Assembly: GCA_964498075.1 (NCBI GenBank)
Contig: CAZCGA010000012.1
Coordinates: forward strand, 1 to 64,000
DNA from: CAZCGA01 sp964498075
GTDB taxonomy: Bacteria; Desulfobacterota; Binatia; HRBIN30
Reading direction: 5' to 3'
Length of the DNA: 64,000 nt
Part shown: positions 53,465 to 62,003 of the stretch, in pieces
How positions within the stretch are numbered: the stretch's first letter is position 1
Layout: each line of letters begins with the position of its first letter
Position numbers and translations under genes: made by a program
Notes under the pieces: model-generated
Told to the model about the DNA's origin: nothing
Databases searched by the model: none
The model's input: only the letters and a program-made list of their open reading frames with translations

Positions 53465-53494
53465 GAGCCGCGCGAGTACACGCGCGCGCGGCTC
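53465..53494. promoter_or_regulatory. perfect inverted repeat upstream of bufA
   Basis: GAGCCGCGCG and CGCGCGGCTC with a 10-base loop, ending 6 bases before the bufA ribosome site. It could be a 5'-UTR hairpin or an operator, for example for a copper-responsive regulator. No T-tract follows, so it is not a clear terminator. Confidence 0.6.
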
Positions 53495-53672
53495 GCGTTA
53501 ATGTTGATCACCAACCCGAATTTCGGCACGCCAAAAATGAGCCCAAGGTTTGCCGATGTCAACTAGTGGCGTGTCGTTTTCCGCCTATCAATACGCAGTC
53601 GCGGCGCGGTTGGATGTGTCCGCACAGGTCGACCTCAAGACCGGTGCAGAGCGGCGCGCCAAGCGCGCCCTG

Positions 53673-54002
53673 TCATCCCTTGTCCAACTCGAAGTCGACG
53701 ACGCCGTACGAGCGCTCGGCGTAGTGAATGTCGTTCAGTGGTTCCAACTCACGCCAGAAGCGTTCGCGCGCCGGGCTGTGCAGATACGCCTCCAACGCGG
53801 CGCGCGACTCCAGTCCGTAGATCAGCAGATAGCCGGCCCATCCCTTCTCGTCGGTCTGCTCGAGACGGCACTTGCGCGCCCACAGGAAGCCGGGTTCGCG
53901 GATGACCTCCGCCATGTGCTTCTGCTCCAACCACTGCACATAGCGCTCTCCGCCGTCCGCAGAGACCCAGGCGCGCACCAGATAGAGCACCGGGGCGTTC
54001 AC
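53673..54002 (-). CDS. DUF4286-family protein
   Basis: A 109-aa ferredoxin-like alpha/beta protein (LYLVRAWVSADGGERYVQWLEQKHMAEVIR; GYLLIYGLESRAALEAYL) of the DUF4286 type. Function unknown. The GTG start overlaps the stop of the DUF4412-like gene by 4 bp. Confidence 0.8.
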   Translation of the reverse strand: MNAPVLYLVRAWVSADGGERYVQWLEQKHMAEVIREPGFLWARKCRLEQTDEKGWAGYLLIYGLESRAALEAYLHSPARERFWRELEPLNDIHYAERSYGVVDFELDKG

Positions 54003-54718
54003 CGGCTCAGGTTGCCTTGATTCTCATGCGACCGTGGCTGAACCTTGGTGAAGCCGTCCGGCACCTTCAGCACGTCGGCGGGCGGCGCCTTTTGACTGAC
54101 CTCGAGCACCTCGGTCGTCATCGTGCTCTTCCGGGGACCGATCACCATCGTGATGGCGATGCGCAGGGGCACGCCCTTGAGATTCACGACCGCATCACCA
54201 AAGTGACCGCGCAGGGGGCCGCCGCGACCCATGCTGGTCGACAGCTTCACGAAATCGCCGGCGCTCGCCGGCATCTGAATCGCCTCGGCGACCCACACCG
54301 AGCCGGTGTACGGAGCCCCTTCGATGGCGTACTCCTTCGCCTGGTAGCCGGCGATCTCTTCCGTCTTGCCGGTCGGCTTGAGGGTGACTCCTGAATCGAT
54401 ATTTTCGAGGTCCTGGACCTCCCGTGGCAGGTGCCGCTTCACTGCCTCGGACTGCGCCCGCAGGGCGTCGAAGGAGACGACCGCGTACGTCTTCTGTTGC
54501 TTGTGCACCACCGTCAGCGTCTTCGCATCGAGGTCGGTGATGGTCCGTACGGCCTGGTCCTCGTTGACGGTCTTGTTGCCGCTCCAGTATTGCGTCGACT
54601 CACGCGGCTCTGCCTTCAAGCCGCCCGTTGTGACGCGCTGGCGCAGCGTCAAGTGCTTCGTGCCCGCCGCGGCCGGCAGGGCGGCCAAGAGAAACGCGGC
54701 AATCAGCAGTCGTCTCAT
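53999..54718 (-). CDS. exported DUF4412-like protein
   Basis: A 239-aa protein with a signal peptide (residues 1-18, LLAALPAAAG) and a beta-rich periplasmic domain resembling DUF4412 (TVVHKQQKTYAVV; EEIAGYQAKEYAIEG). Possible outer-membrane or lipoprotein-like binding role. Overlaps the DUF4286 gene by 4 bp. Confidence 0.78.
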   Translation of the reverse strand: MRRLLIAAFLLAALPAAAGTKHLTLRQRVTTGGLKAEPRESTQYWSGNKTVNEDQAVRTITDLDAKTLTVVHKQQKTYAVVSFDALRAQSEAVKRHLPREVQDLENIDSGVTLKPTGKTEEIAGYQAKEYAIEGAPYTGSVWVAEAIQMPASAGDFVKLSTSMGRGGPLRGHFGDAVVNLKGVPLRIAITMVIGPRKSTMTTEVLEVSQKAPPADVLKVPDGFTKVQPRSHENQGNLSR

Positions 54719-54808
54719 GCGCTCACCACCCTTGCTGCCGAAGCTATGACAGGGAGATGCGGGCGGATCAAGTTGCGAGGCGTCGGCGCGCGGGATGATC
54801 GCCGTCGC

Positions 54809-55816
54809 TCACGGGGCGACGGTCAGGTTCGACGGCAGATTCAACGTGCCGCCGATGTTCGAGTAGGTGAAGTGCCGGGTGTTCACATGGGCGTGCAGCG
54901 GCACGCCGGGGCCGTCGTGGATCTCGTAGTCGAGCGGCATCGGCCCGAGCATCTTGAGCACGTCGTACAGCAAGGTCGCGAAGCTTTTCCGCCGCGCCAC
55001 CGGCAGGTCGATCGCCCGCACCCAATCGTGGAGACACACGACTTCGTAGCTGCGTGGAAAGGTGCCGAACGGGCAGAAGTAGGCGCAGCAGCCGTCACGT
55101 TCTTCGAGGACGTAGCCGTGCGCACGGGCGAAGGCGACGATCTCCTCCCACAGGCGCGGCTGCTGCGCGGTCACCTCGCACTCGCGCGCCACCACGGCGA
55201 ACGGAATGTCGGAGCCGATGACTTGGTTGTGGATGTGCGGCTGTGACGCTCCGGACTCCCGTCCTTGGTTCTTTCGGATCAGCACTGCACGTACGCTCGG
55301 GTTGGCATAGGCGCGACGGGCGACCTCGATATCGGCCGCGAGCAGTGCGTGGAACTGCTCCGGCGGTAGCAGGCTGGTGTAGAGCAGATCTTCGTGTCCG
55401 CGCGCGTCGTCGGCGAAATGGCGCGGGTCTTCGATGACGACGTACGATTCGTTGCGTCCTCCCGTGCAGCACTCCGGGATGCGCGGGATCAGGTTGGGGA
55501 TTGCCCGGATGACCCAGCCGGATTCGCGGCGGTCTGCGAACACGTCGCGTATGGGGACCCGCAGCACCTCTTCGGGCGTCAGGTCTTCGTTGCCCGGACA
55601 GAACGGACACGAGCGTTGCGCTGCTTCCAGCTCCTGACGCAGCTGCGCCTCGAACGCCGAACGGTCCGGCGCTGCGGTGTGCAGCAGCGCGTCCTGTGCA
55701 CGCCGCACGAAGCCGCTGCGCTTCTTGTGGACGTGGGTGAAATAGGTGACGGTCCCGGTGAACGGATTGCGCACCCAGACCAGCTCGCCCTTGTCCTTGC
55801 GATACTCGACAGGCAT
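54809..55816 (-). CDS. galactose-1-phosphate uridylyltransferase-like HIT-superfamily enzyme
   Basis: About 335 aa with the GalT zinc motif CPFCPGNE near the N-terminus and the catalytic-type QPHIHNQVIG motif (usual form HPHxQ; here H-I-H-N-Q). GalT-like enzymes move nucleotidyl groups between sugar phosphates. The motif change means uridylyltransfer to galactose is not certain. Start taken at an ATG (55816); a GTG at 55825 would add three residues. Stands alone on its strand. Confidence 0.82.
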   Translation of the reverse strand: MPVEYRKDKGELVWVRNPFTGTVTYFTHVHKKRSGFVRRAQDALLHTAAPDRSAFEAQLRQELEAAQRSCPFCPGNEDLTPEEVLRVPIRDVFADRRESGWVIRAIPNLIPRIPECCTGGRNESYVVIEDPRHFADDARGHEDLLYTSLLPPEQFHALLAADIEVARRAYANPSVRAVLIRKNQGRESGASQPHIHNQVIGSDIPFAVVARECEVTAQQPRLWEEIVAFARAHGYVLEERDGCCAYFCPFGTFPRSYEVVCLHDWVRAIDLPVARRKSFATLLYDVLKMLGPMPLDYEIHDGPGVPLHAHVNTRHFTYSNIGGTLNLPSNLTVAP

Positions 55817-55907
55817 CCGGACCACCCACCGTCTCGCAAGGGATGTAACGTGAAACGGTGGATGTGTACAGTCGGGAATCGGCGCGACGGACGCCAGCGC
55901 CGTGCCG

Positions 55908-56828
55908 TCACCTCGACAGGTCGGCCAGGGATCCCCGGAGCAACGTGTTCACCTGTTCTGGTCGCTCACTGTGCGGCAGATGGCCGCACTGCGGGATGAC
56001 GACCAGTCGGGATTGCGGCACCAGGGTCTGCAGCAATCCTGCCTGGCGCAAAGGGTGCACCTGGTCTTGCTCGCCCCAGATGACCAGGACCGGCATCTTC
56101 AGCTCACCCAGCCTGGGCCGATGCGTGATCCACGCATGCCAGTGCCGCGCCGTGGAGACGTACGCGTGCCGGAAGCCGGGCTGGCGGCTGAGCCGGAAGT
56201 AGTAGTCCACGACCGCGTCGGTGATCAGCGCCGGATCGGCGACCGCATCGCGCAGCGCCATGCGCACGGCGGTCCGGAAGGACGGCTGCAAGAACAGCTG
56301 GCCGAGCCGGCCGTGGTGTGCCAGCCAGAACACCATGTACAAGAACCGTCCGGCGGGCTGCACGCCGGGGATCGTCGGTCCGAGCAGCACCAGACGCTCG
56401 ACGCGGTTCGGGGTGTACTTGGCGACGCACAACGCCGCCGCGGCGCCCATCGAGCTCCCAACCAGGGTGGCCCGCTCGACGCCGACGGCCCGCATGAACT
56501 GGCGCACGCAGTCGATGAAGAGCTCGGCCGTGTACGCCACCGGCGGCTTGTCCGAAAGGCCGTAGCCGATCAAGTCCAGCGCGTACAGATGCAGGCGATC
56601 ACCCAGCGCCGCCAGTTGATGCCGCCAGGTGAACAGGCTGTCCCCGTACCCATGAATCAAAACCACCGGCGGCCCGGCACCGCTCTCCGTGTAGGCGACG
56701 CTTCCGACCTCCAGGCGCGCGCGGTGGTGCGGCAGCGATCGATCCCACGCGAAGGTGTCCGGTGCGGCAGGGGCTTGAATCACGGCGCCCCCTTGTAGCG
56801 CGGGCGCCGGCCGTTTGCACGGGAACAT
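55908..56828 (-). CDS. alpha/beta hydrolase
   Basis: About 306 aa with the nucleophile elbow GSSMG, the oxyanion-region HGYG (VVLIHGYGDS), an Asp in WGEQDQVHP and the late catalytic His in CGHLPHSERP. An epoxide-hydrolase/esterase-like member; substrate unknown. Start set at the ATG giving MFPCKRPA; a GTG at 56783 begins right before the conserved domain. Confidence 0.85.
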   Translation of the reverse strand: MFPCKRPAPALQGGAVIQAPAAPDTFAWDRSLPHHRARLEVGSVAYTESGAGPPVVLIHGYGDSLFTWRHQLAALGDRLHLYALDLIGYGLSDKPPVAYTAELFIDCVRQFMRAVGVERATLVGSSMGAAAALCVAKYTPNRVERLVLLGPTIPGVQPAGRFLYMVFWLAHHGRLGQLFLQPSFRTAVRMALRDAVADPALITDAVVDYYFRLSRQPGFRHAYVSTARHWHAWITHRPRLGELKMPVLVIWGEQDQVHPLRQAGLLQTLVPQSRLVVIPQCGHLPHSERPEQVNTLLRGSLADLSR

Positions 56829-56901
56829 CGCCCGGACGCGCGGCCGGTGGCGGAGCGACGTTGCGTCGCGGATCGAAAGCCAGTAATGCTGACGCGCCAT
56901 C

Positions 56902-58278
56902 ATGCGCACCAGTACCGCTGCCGAGCCGCTGTCGTTGCAGACCATCCTGGCATACGGCATCGGGCAGCTGGGCCTCTCGATGATGGGCTTGGCCGTCTAC
57001 GTCCATCTGGCGAAGTTCTATACCGACGTCGCCCTGCTCTCGCCGGCGTTGGTGGGCTTGGCGGTGATGCTGGGCCGGGTCAGCGATGCGTTCATCGATC
57101 CCGCCCTGGGATTCGTTTCGGATAGCACGCAGACGCGGTGGGGGCGGCGCCGGCCGTACCTGCTGTCGAGTGCGGTGCCGGCGGCGGTGTGCTTCTACTT
57201 CCTGTGGGTGCCGCCAACTGCGCTGGCCACGGGGTCGCTGTTCGCGTACTTCACCGCAACCTATCTGTTCCTGTTCATCTTCTGGACGGTGGGAACGATT
57301 CCCTATCACTCCTGGGGTGCGGAGATTTCGCTCGATTACCATGAGCGCACTCGCCTCGTGGCGGTGCGTGAGCTGTTCTCGGTGAGCGGGATCGTGCTCG
57401 GGACGCTGGGCCCGCCGATTGCGCTGCACTTCTACTCAGAGCCGCGCGCGGCGTTTGCAGCGATGGCGGCCGTGTTCGCGGTGATCGGTACGATCACCAT
57501 TCTCGTTCCTACCGTGGCAATCCGCGAGCGACCGGAGTTCCAGGGCCGGCATCCGTTGCCGCCGTGGGAGGGTTTTCTGACGACCATGCGCAACCGCTCC
57601 TTCCGCACTCTGCTGGGGACGTACTTCTTCACGAGCGTCGCCGGAGCGGTGCCGGCACCGCTGATTCCGTACATGGCGGACTACGTTCTCAAGCGGCCGG
57701 AGCTGCTGGCCCCGTTCATCTTGGTGTACTTGCTGGTCGGCGTGCTCTCACTGCCGTTATGGGTGCGCTTGTCACACCGTCTCGGGAAGAAGGATACCTG
57801 GTCGATCAGTCTGGTCATCGCCGTGCTGGTGTCGAGCGGAATGTTCTTTCTCGGACCCGGGCGTACGACGCTCTTCTTCGTGATGCTGGCCCTAGGTGGG
57901 ATCAGCCTCGGTGGCAGCATGGCGTTGCCCGCCTCGATGCAGGCCGACGTCATCGATGCGGACGAGCTCGAAACCGGCAAGCGGCGCGAGGGCGCCTACT
58001 TCGGTCTGTGGGCGCTGGTCACCAAGTCGTCCGCGGCGATCACCCTTTTCATCGCACTGCAGATGCTCGGCTGGGCCGGCTACGTGCCCAATGTGGAGCA
58101 GACACCGCAGGTGATCCTGACGATGCGCTTGCTCTATTCAGTGTTCCCGGGAATTTGCTACCTCGCGGCGCTGGTCATCTTTCAGCGCTACCCGATCACG
58201 CAGGCGGCGCATCAAGACATCCAGAATCGGATCGCAGCCCGGGCGACCGCGGCGGCCCAAACCGTGCGTGTCGCCTAG
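56902..58278 (+). CDS. GPH/MelB-type sugar:cation symporter-like MFS transporter
   Basis: A 458-aa, 12-helix transporter. The helix 2-3 loop GRVSDAFIDPALGFVSD followed by TRWGRRRPYLL is the diagnostic GPH-family pattern (MelB, LacS). It moves a sugar or glycoside by cation symport. It is divergent from the hydrolase gene; the substrate is not readable. Confidence 0.9.
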   Translation: MRTSTAAEPLSLQTILAYGIGQLGLSMMGLAVYVHLAKFYTDVALLSPALVGLAVMLGRVSDAFIDPALGFVSDSTQTRWGRRRPYLLSSAVPAAVCFYFLWVPPTALATGSLFAYFTATYLFLFIFWTVGTIPYHSWGAEISLDYHERTRLVAVRELFSVSGIVLGTLGPPIALHFYSEPRAAFAAMAAVFAVIGTITILVPTVAIRERPEFQGRHPLPPWEGFLTTMRNRSFRTLLGTYFFTSVAGAVPAPLIPYMADYVLKRPELLAPFILVYLLVGVLSLPLWVRLSHRLGKKDTWSISLVIAVLVSSGMFFLGPGRTTLFFVMLALGGISLGGSMALPASMQADVIDADELETGKRREGAYFGLWALVTKSSAAITLFIALQMLGWAGYVPNVEQTPQVILTMRLLYSVFPGICYLAALVIFQRYPITQAAHQDIQNRIAARATAAAQTVRVA

Positions 58279-58366
58279 CGGCGTGTCGGACTTGGCAGCC
58301 CGGAGCGACCCAACGGGGAGCGGGCCATAGAAATGACGCCGGCCGCAGGCCCTAGCGGCGTGCGGG

Positions 58367-58933
58367 TCAGTCCCAGACGGCGGTCACGTCGACGCTCGGC
58401 TCGCCAACGAGACACGGGCTGTCGACGTCGACATCGAAGTTTCCTGACTCGCCCGGACGCAAGGTGGATGGTGTGACCGGGGCCTCCTCGTTGAGGCACG
58501 GGGTGGCCTGCGTGTTGTCCAGCGCGCTGATGGTCACCGCAACCCGTCCAGCATTGGCGCCGCCGACGTTCTGCACCTTGCCGATGACATGCAGGGCCGA
58601 CGGCCCAACGCGCGGCGCCTCGTGCGAGACGACGATGACGCGTGCGGGGCCTTCCTCGTGGGTGCTCTTCGGTGTCGAGCCCTCCGCCTCTGCGGCACCA
58701 CCGGCGCCCGCGCCAGTGTCGCTCTCCGCCGATTCGCCGGGCTGTTTGGCAGCCGGCGGGGCTGGAAGATGGCGCTCTTCAACGTTGGTCGTTTTTGGGG
58801 GGGGCTGATCGGAGAAGTGCACGACGCCGGCTTCGTCGGTCCACTTGTAGACGGTCTGCTGCGCGGTCGCGATGGTGCACCACCCCGCGAGCGTCCAGCC
58901 GACCATCCAGAGCCATTGCCGTCGGTGTGTCAT
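58367..58933 (-). CDS. exported DUF4124-domain protein
   Basis: A 188-aa protein with a signal peptide (CTIATAQ) and an N-terminal DUF4124 domain (VYKWTDEAGVVHFSDQPPP), then a Pro/Gly-rich stretch and a beta-sandwich with VIGKVQNVGG and PGESGNFDVDV, which resembles FxLYD-type or CARDB-like domains. Periplasmic, function unknown. Start set at the ATG giving MTHRRQWLW. Confidence 0.82.
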   Translation of the reverse strand: MTHRRQWLWMVGWTLAGWCTIATAQQTVYKWTDEAGVVHFSDQPPPKTTNVEERHLPAPPAAKQPGESAESDTGAGAGGAAEAEGSTPKSTHEEGPARVIVVSHEAPRVGPSALHVIGKVQNVGGANAGRVAVTISALDNTQATPCLNEEAPVTPSTLRPGESGNFDVDVDSPCLVGEPSVDVTAVWD

Positions 58934-59114
58934 CGGCCGTTCGTGAAACCGTGGAGGCTGTGCAGCGTCGGCATCGCGCGACACTGTACGAGGCACCTAT
59001 GATCGTGTCAACGTCGATTTACGGCACAGCGCCGTCATTGGACCTTTGTCGAATCGGGGTTGATCGGGCTGGGTTGCATGATTAGGTTCCCGGCATGTCG
59101 TACGAGGATGACGA

Positions 59115-59480
59115 ATGACCGGACGGGAAGCGGTCCTCCAAGCCTTTGATCGTCTGTTCGAAAGGGCGGCCGCGAAACTGCAGATCGACTGTAGCGACGG
59201 CCAGAAGGAAGAGGCCAAGCGGCACTTCGCCGAACGCTTCTCGGCCGGGCTGGAGATGATCAATCAAATCACCATGCCATTGCTGCCGGAAGAGGTCATG
59301 CGGGCGATGGAAGCGGCGATCGACCAACTCTCCCCAGCACAGGTGGTCGGTTATCTCGCCGCGATCCCGCTGGTGCACCAAACCCAAGAAATGCTACGGG
59401 CGCTCGCCGATCGAGCCGCACACCAGCGCGTGCTCGATCACCTGATCAAGCAAGCCGACGAGCGATACGGCGGGAACTGA
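59115..59480 (+). CDS. helical protein of unknown function
   Basis: A 121-aa, all-helical acidic protein (AKRHFAERFSAGLEMINQIT). No family recognised, no signal. Good coding composition supports it as a real gene. Neighbours give no clue to role. Confidence 0.65.
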   Translation: MTGREAVLQAFDRLFERAAAKLQIDCSDGQKEEAKRHFAERFSAGLEMINQITMPLLPEEVMRAMEAAIDQLSPAQVVGYLAAIPLVHQTQEMLRALADRAAHQRVLDHLIKQADERYGGN

Positions 59481-59504
59481 ACAGCCGCTACCGAGCCGCG
59501 TGAT

Positions 59505-59714
59505 TCACCGCGCCCCGGTCGAGAAGAACCGAGACACGCCGAGGAAACGACGTGACGGAGGAGCCTCCGAGGTAGGATCGGGCTCGCTCCTCAGCTCCAC
59601 CACCTCGCACTCGCTCGGCACCCATCCCAGGCACTCGCAGGCCGCCCGCGGCGAGCGAGCTTGAATCTCGAGACAGTCGCCGGTGCGGCCGTTGCCAACG
59701 ATGTACCGCGGCAT
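59505..59714 (-). CDS. small protein of unknown function
   Basis: A 69-aa protein (MPRYIVGNGRTGDCLEIQA) with two Cys near residues 14 and 28. An AAAGGAGG lies upstream of the ATG, supporting this start over a longer GTG-based one. No family recognised. Confidence 0.6.
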   Translation of the reverse strand: MPRYIVGNGRTGDCLEIQARSPRAACECLGWVPSECEVVELRSEPDPTSEAPPSRRFLGVSRFFSTGAR

Positions 59715-59897
59715 GATCGAGCCTCCTTTGCCGCGAACGATGAGCACATGCCGTGCCCTCACGGCCGGCAGGATTCCTGGCTGCTTTATCAGGAGTCAGG
59801 TGAGCCGACGCGCGTGAGTGAAGTGGTCGGGGATACTCACTTTGAGTATGCTGCTCGGCAAGCGACCGCGAAAGCGGCCCACGGAACGCGCGCCGGA

Positions 59898-61406
59898 TCA
59901 CCCGCCGGCGAGCCGCCGGCGCAGAGCGTGCCGGGCCTGGTCGCGATCGTCGAAGTGGATGCGCCGGTCGGCGAACAGTTGGTAGGTTTCGTGCCCCTTG
60001 CCGGCGATGAGGACCAGGTCGCCCGGCTGCGCCAGACGAATTGCCGCTTCGATGGCGTGGGCGCGGTCGGGCGCGGTCGTGACCCGATGGTCGAGCTCGG
60101 GAACCGCCTTGGCGCCGGCCACAATTTCGGCGATGATTGCCTCCGGTGGCTCCGAGCGTGGGTTGTCGGAGGTCACGATAACCACGTCGCTCAGCGCGGC
60201 AGCGATGCGGCCCATGACGGGGCGCTTGCTCCGGTCGCGGTCGCCGCCGCAGCCAAAGACGGTGATGATACGTCGCGGGCGCAGCTGGCGGGCGCTGTGG
60301 AGTAGTCGCTCCAAGGCGTCGGGCTTGTGGGCGTAATCGACGGCGACGCGGAAGTCCTGGCCGCACTCCACCAGCTCGAAACGACCCGGAACCGGCGGCG
60401 CAGCGGCCAAGCCGCGCTGCACGGTAGTCATATCCAACCGCAACGCGAGGGCGGTGCCGATCGCGGCCAGGGCGTTGTGGACGTGGTATTCGCCGAGGTG
60501 CGGCAGCTCGATGCTGATCTCGCCGGCCGGTGTGGTGGCGCGAAATCGCGTGCCCGAGAAGCCCGTCTCGATCTGCCGCGCACGCACGTCGGCACCGGGC
60601 GCAACGCCAAAGGTGAGCAGCGCCCCGCTGTTGACCTCGACGATGTGCGCAGCACCAGGGTCGTCGACGTTGACTACCGCGGTCGCCGCCTTGCCGCCGC
60701 TGCCCAACTCCTCGAACAACCGGCCCTTGGCGCGCAGGTAGTGGTGCATGTCGGGATGGAAGTTGAGATGGTCCTGACTGATGTTGGTGAACACCGCGAC
60801 GTCGAAGGCCACGCCGGCGACGCGTCGCAGCTCCAGCGCGTGAGACGAGACTTCCATGACCACCGCTTTGAACCCGTCATCGACCGCGCGCCGCAACAGA
60901 CGTTGCAGCTCGGGCGCTTCCGGCGTGGTCTGGGTCGCCGGGAGCACCGTGTTGCCAAAGCGATACTCGATCGTCCCGAAACGCGCTGTGGGAATAGCGG
61001 CGGCCACCAGGATCGATTCGATGAAGTACGTCGTGGAGGTCTTGCCGCTGGTACCGGTGACGCCGATGACGGTGAGCGAGCGCGACGGGTGATCGAAGAA
61101 CGCGCAGGCCATCGCGGCGACCGCGGCCCAGCAATCGTCGACACGGACGACGGTGATACCCGGTGGCGCCCCGACCGTGCGTTCGACCACCAGCGCTGCG
61201 GCACCGCGTTCGAGCGCGTCCGGGATGAAGTCGTGGCGGTCGGCACGCACTTCGCCGCCCTCGGTGCGGTAGCCGGGAAGGCAGACGAAGACGTCACCCT
61301 TCTCCACGGCGCGCGAATCGGAAGCGATCGTCCGCACGCGGACGTGCGGGTCACCGCAGAGCACTTCGCTCGCAATGCCGCGCAGCAGGTCGGACAATGC
61401 CTTCAT
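59898..61406 (-). CDS. murE: UDP-N-acetylmuramoyl-tripeptide synthetase (MurE)
   Basis: About 502 aa with the Mur ligase P-loop GVTGTSGKTSTTYF, the substrate region QTTPEAPELQRLL and the C-terminal DNPRSEPP motif, which marks the meso-diaminopimelate-adding type. Adds the third residue of the cell-wall peptide in the cytoplasm. The gene stands alone, not beside murF, ftsI or mraY as in the usual dcw cluster. Start at ATG giving MKALSDLL; a GTG at 61430 is possible. Confidence 0.92.
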   Translation of the reverse strand: MKALSDLLRGIASEVLCGDPHVRVRTIASDSRAVEKGDVFVCLPGYRTEGGEVRADRHDFIPDALERGAAALVVERTVGAPPGITVVRVDDCWAAVAAMACAFFDHPSRSLTVIGVTGTSGKTSTTYFIESILVAAAIPTARFGTIEYRFGNTVLPATQTTPEAPELQRLLRRAVDDGFKAVVMEVSSHALELRRVAGVAFDVAVFTNISQDHLNFHPDMHHYLRAKGRLFEELGSGGKAATAVVNVDDPGAAHIVEVNSGALLTFGVAPGADVRARQIETGFSGTRFRATTPAGEISIELPHLGEYHVHNALAAIGTALALRLDMTTVQRGLAAAPPVPGRFELVECGQDFRVAVDYAHKPDALERLLHSARQLRPRRIITVFGCGGDRDRSKRPVMGRIAAALSDVVIVTSDNPRSEPPEAIIAEIVAGAKAVPELDHRVTTAPDRAHAIEAAIRLAQPGDLVLIAGKGHETYQLFADRRIHFDDRDQARHALRRRLAGG

Positions 61407-61445
61407 ATCGGCCGGTCGCGCCGACGACACATCTGATCGCTGACG

Positions 61446-61919
61446 CTACTGAGCCGGCGGCGATGCGGCACGCAGCTTGGTGGCAACCGCCGGCACGGCC
61501 TTCATGAGCATGTCCATGCGGGCCGTCTCGACACCGACGGCAGCTCCCAATGTGCGCTCATACTCCGCGAGCGCGGTGTCCAGCTCTGCCGCCTTCTCCG
61601 GGAGAACCTGGTCGTGCTCTCCCAGACACGCGTTGACCGCCTCGGCCATCTTTTCGAGCGTCTTCTCGCCGTCCTCGCCGAGCTTGGCGTTCACCCGTTC
61701 GCTCCAGACCGCGTGGAAGGCGTAGGTCGCGGGCACCTGACGCCGCAACCCCGAGGTGAGCATGTAGAGTTGATTCGCGAGGCTCTCCGCCGAGGCCACC
61801 TTGCGCCGCGTCACCAGGGCGTTGAAATGGACGAAGCGGTCCCGCAAGCTCTGCAGTCCCATCTCGGTCGCGAGCAGCTCGATGGCGCGCTGGAACTCCA
61901 TCTGTGTCAGATATGCCAT
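61446..61919 (-). CDS. helical protein of unknown function
   Basis: A 157-aa soluble, helical protein (MAYLTQMEFQRAIELLATEM). No family recognised. It lies 39 bp before murE on the same strand, so a shared transcript is possible. A GTG or ATG upstream is not evident. Confidence 0.65.
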   Translation of the reverse strand: MAYLTQMEFQRAIELLATEMGLQSLRDRFVHFNALVTRRKVASAESLANQLYMLTSGLRRQVPATYAFHAVWSERVNAKLGEDGEKTLEKMAEAVNACLGEHDQVLPEKAAELDTALAEYERTLGAAVGVETARMDMLMKAVPAVATKLRAASPPAQ

Positions 61920-62003
61920 GGGCGAGTCGTGGGGCCGGAAGTCAGTCGTCCGTCAGCCGTGAGGTCTCTTGCCTCCGGTGTGCACGCGTGTCAACCCTGG
62001 CCG

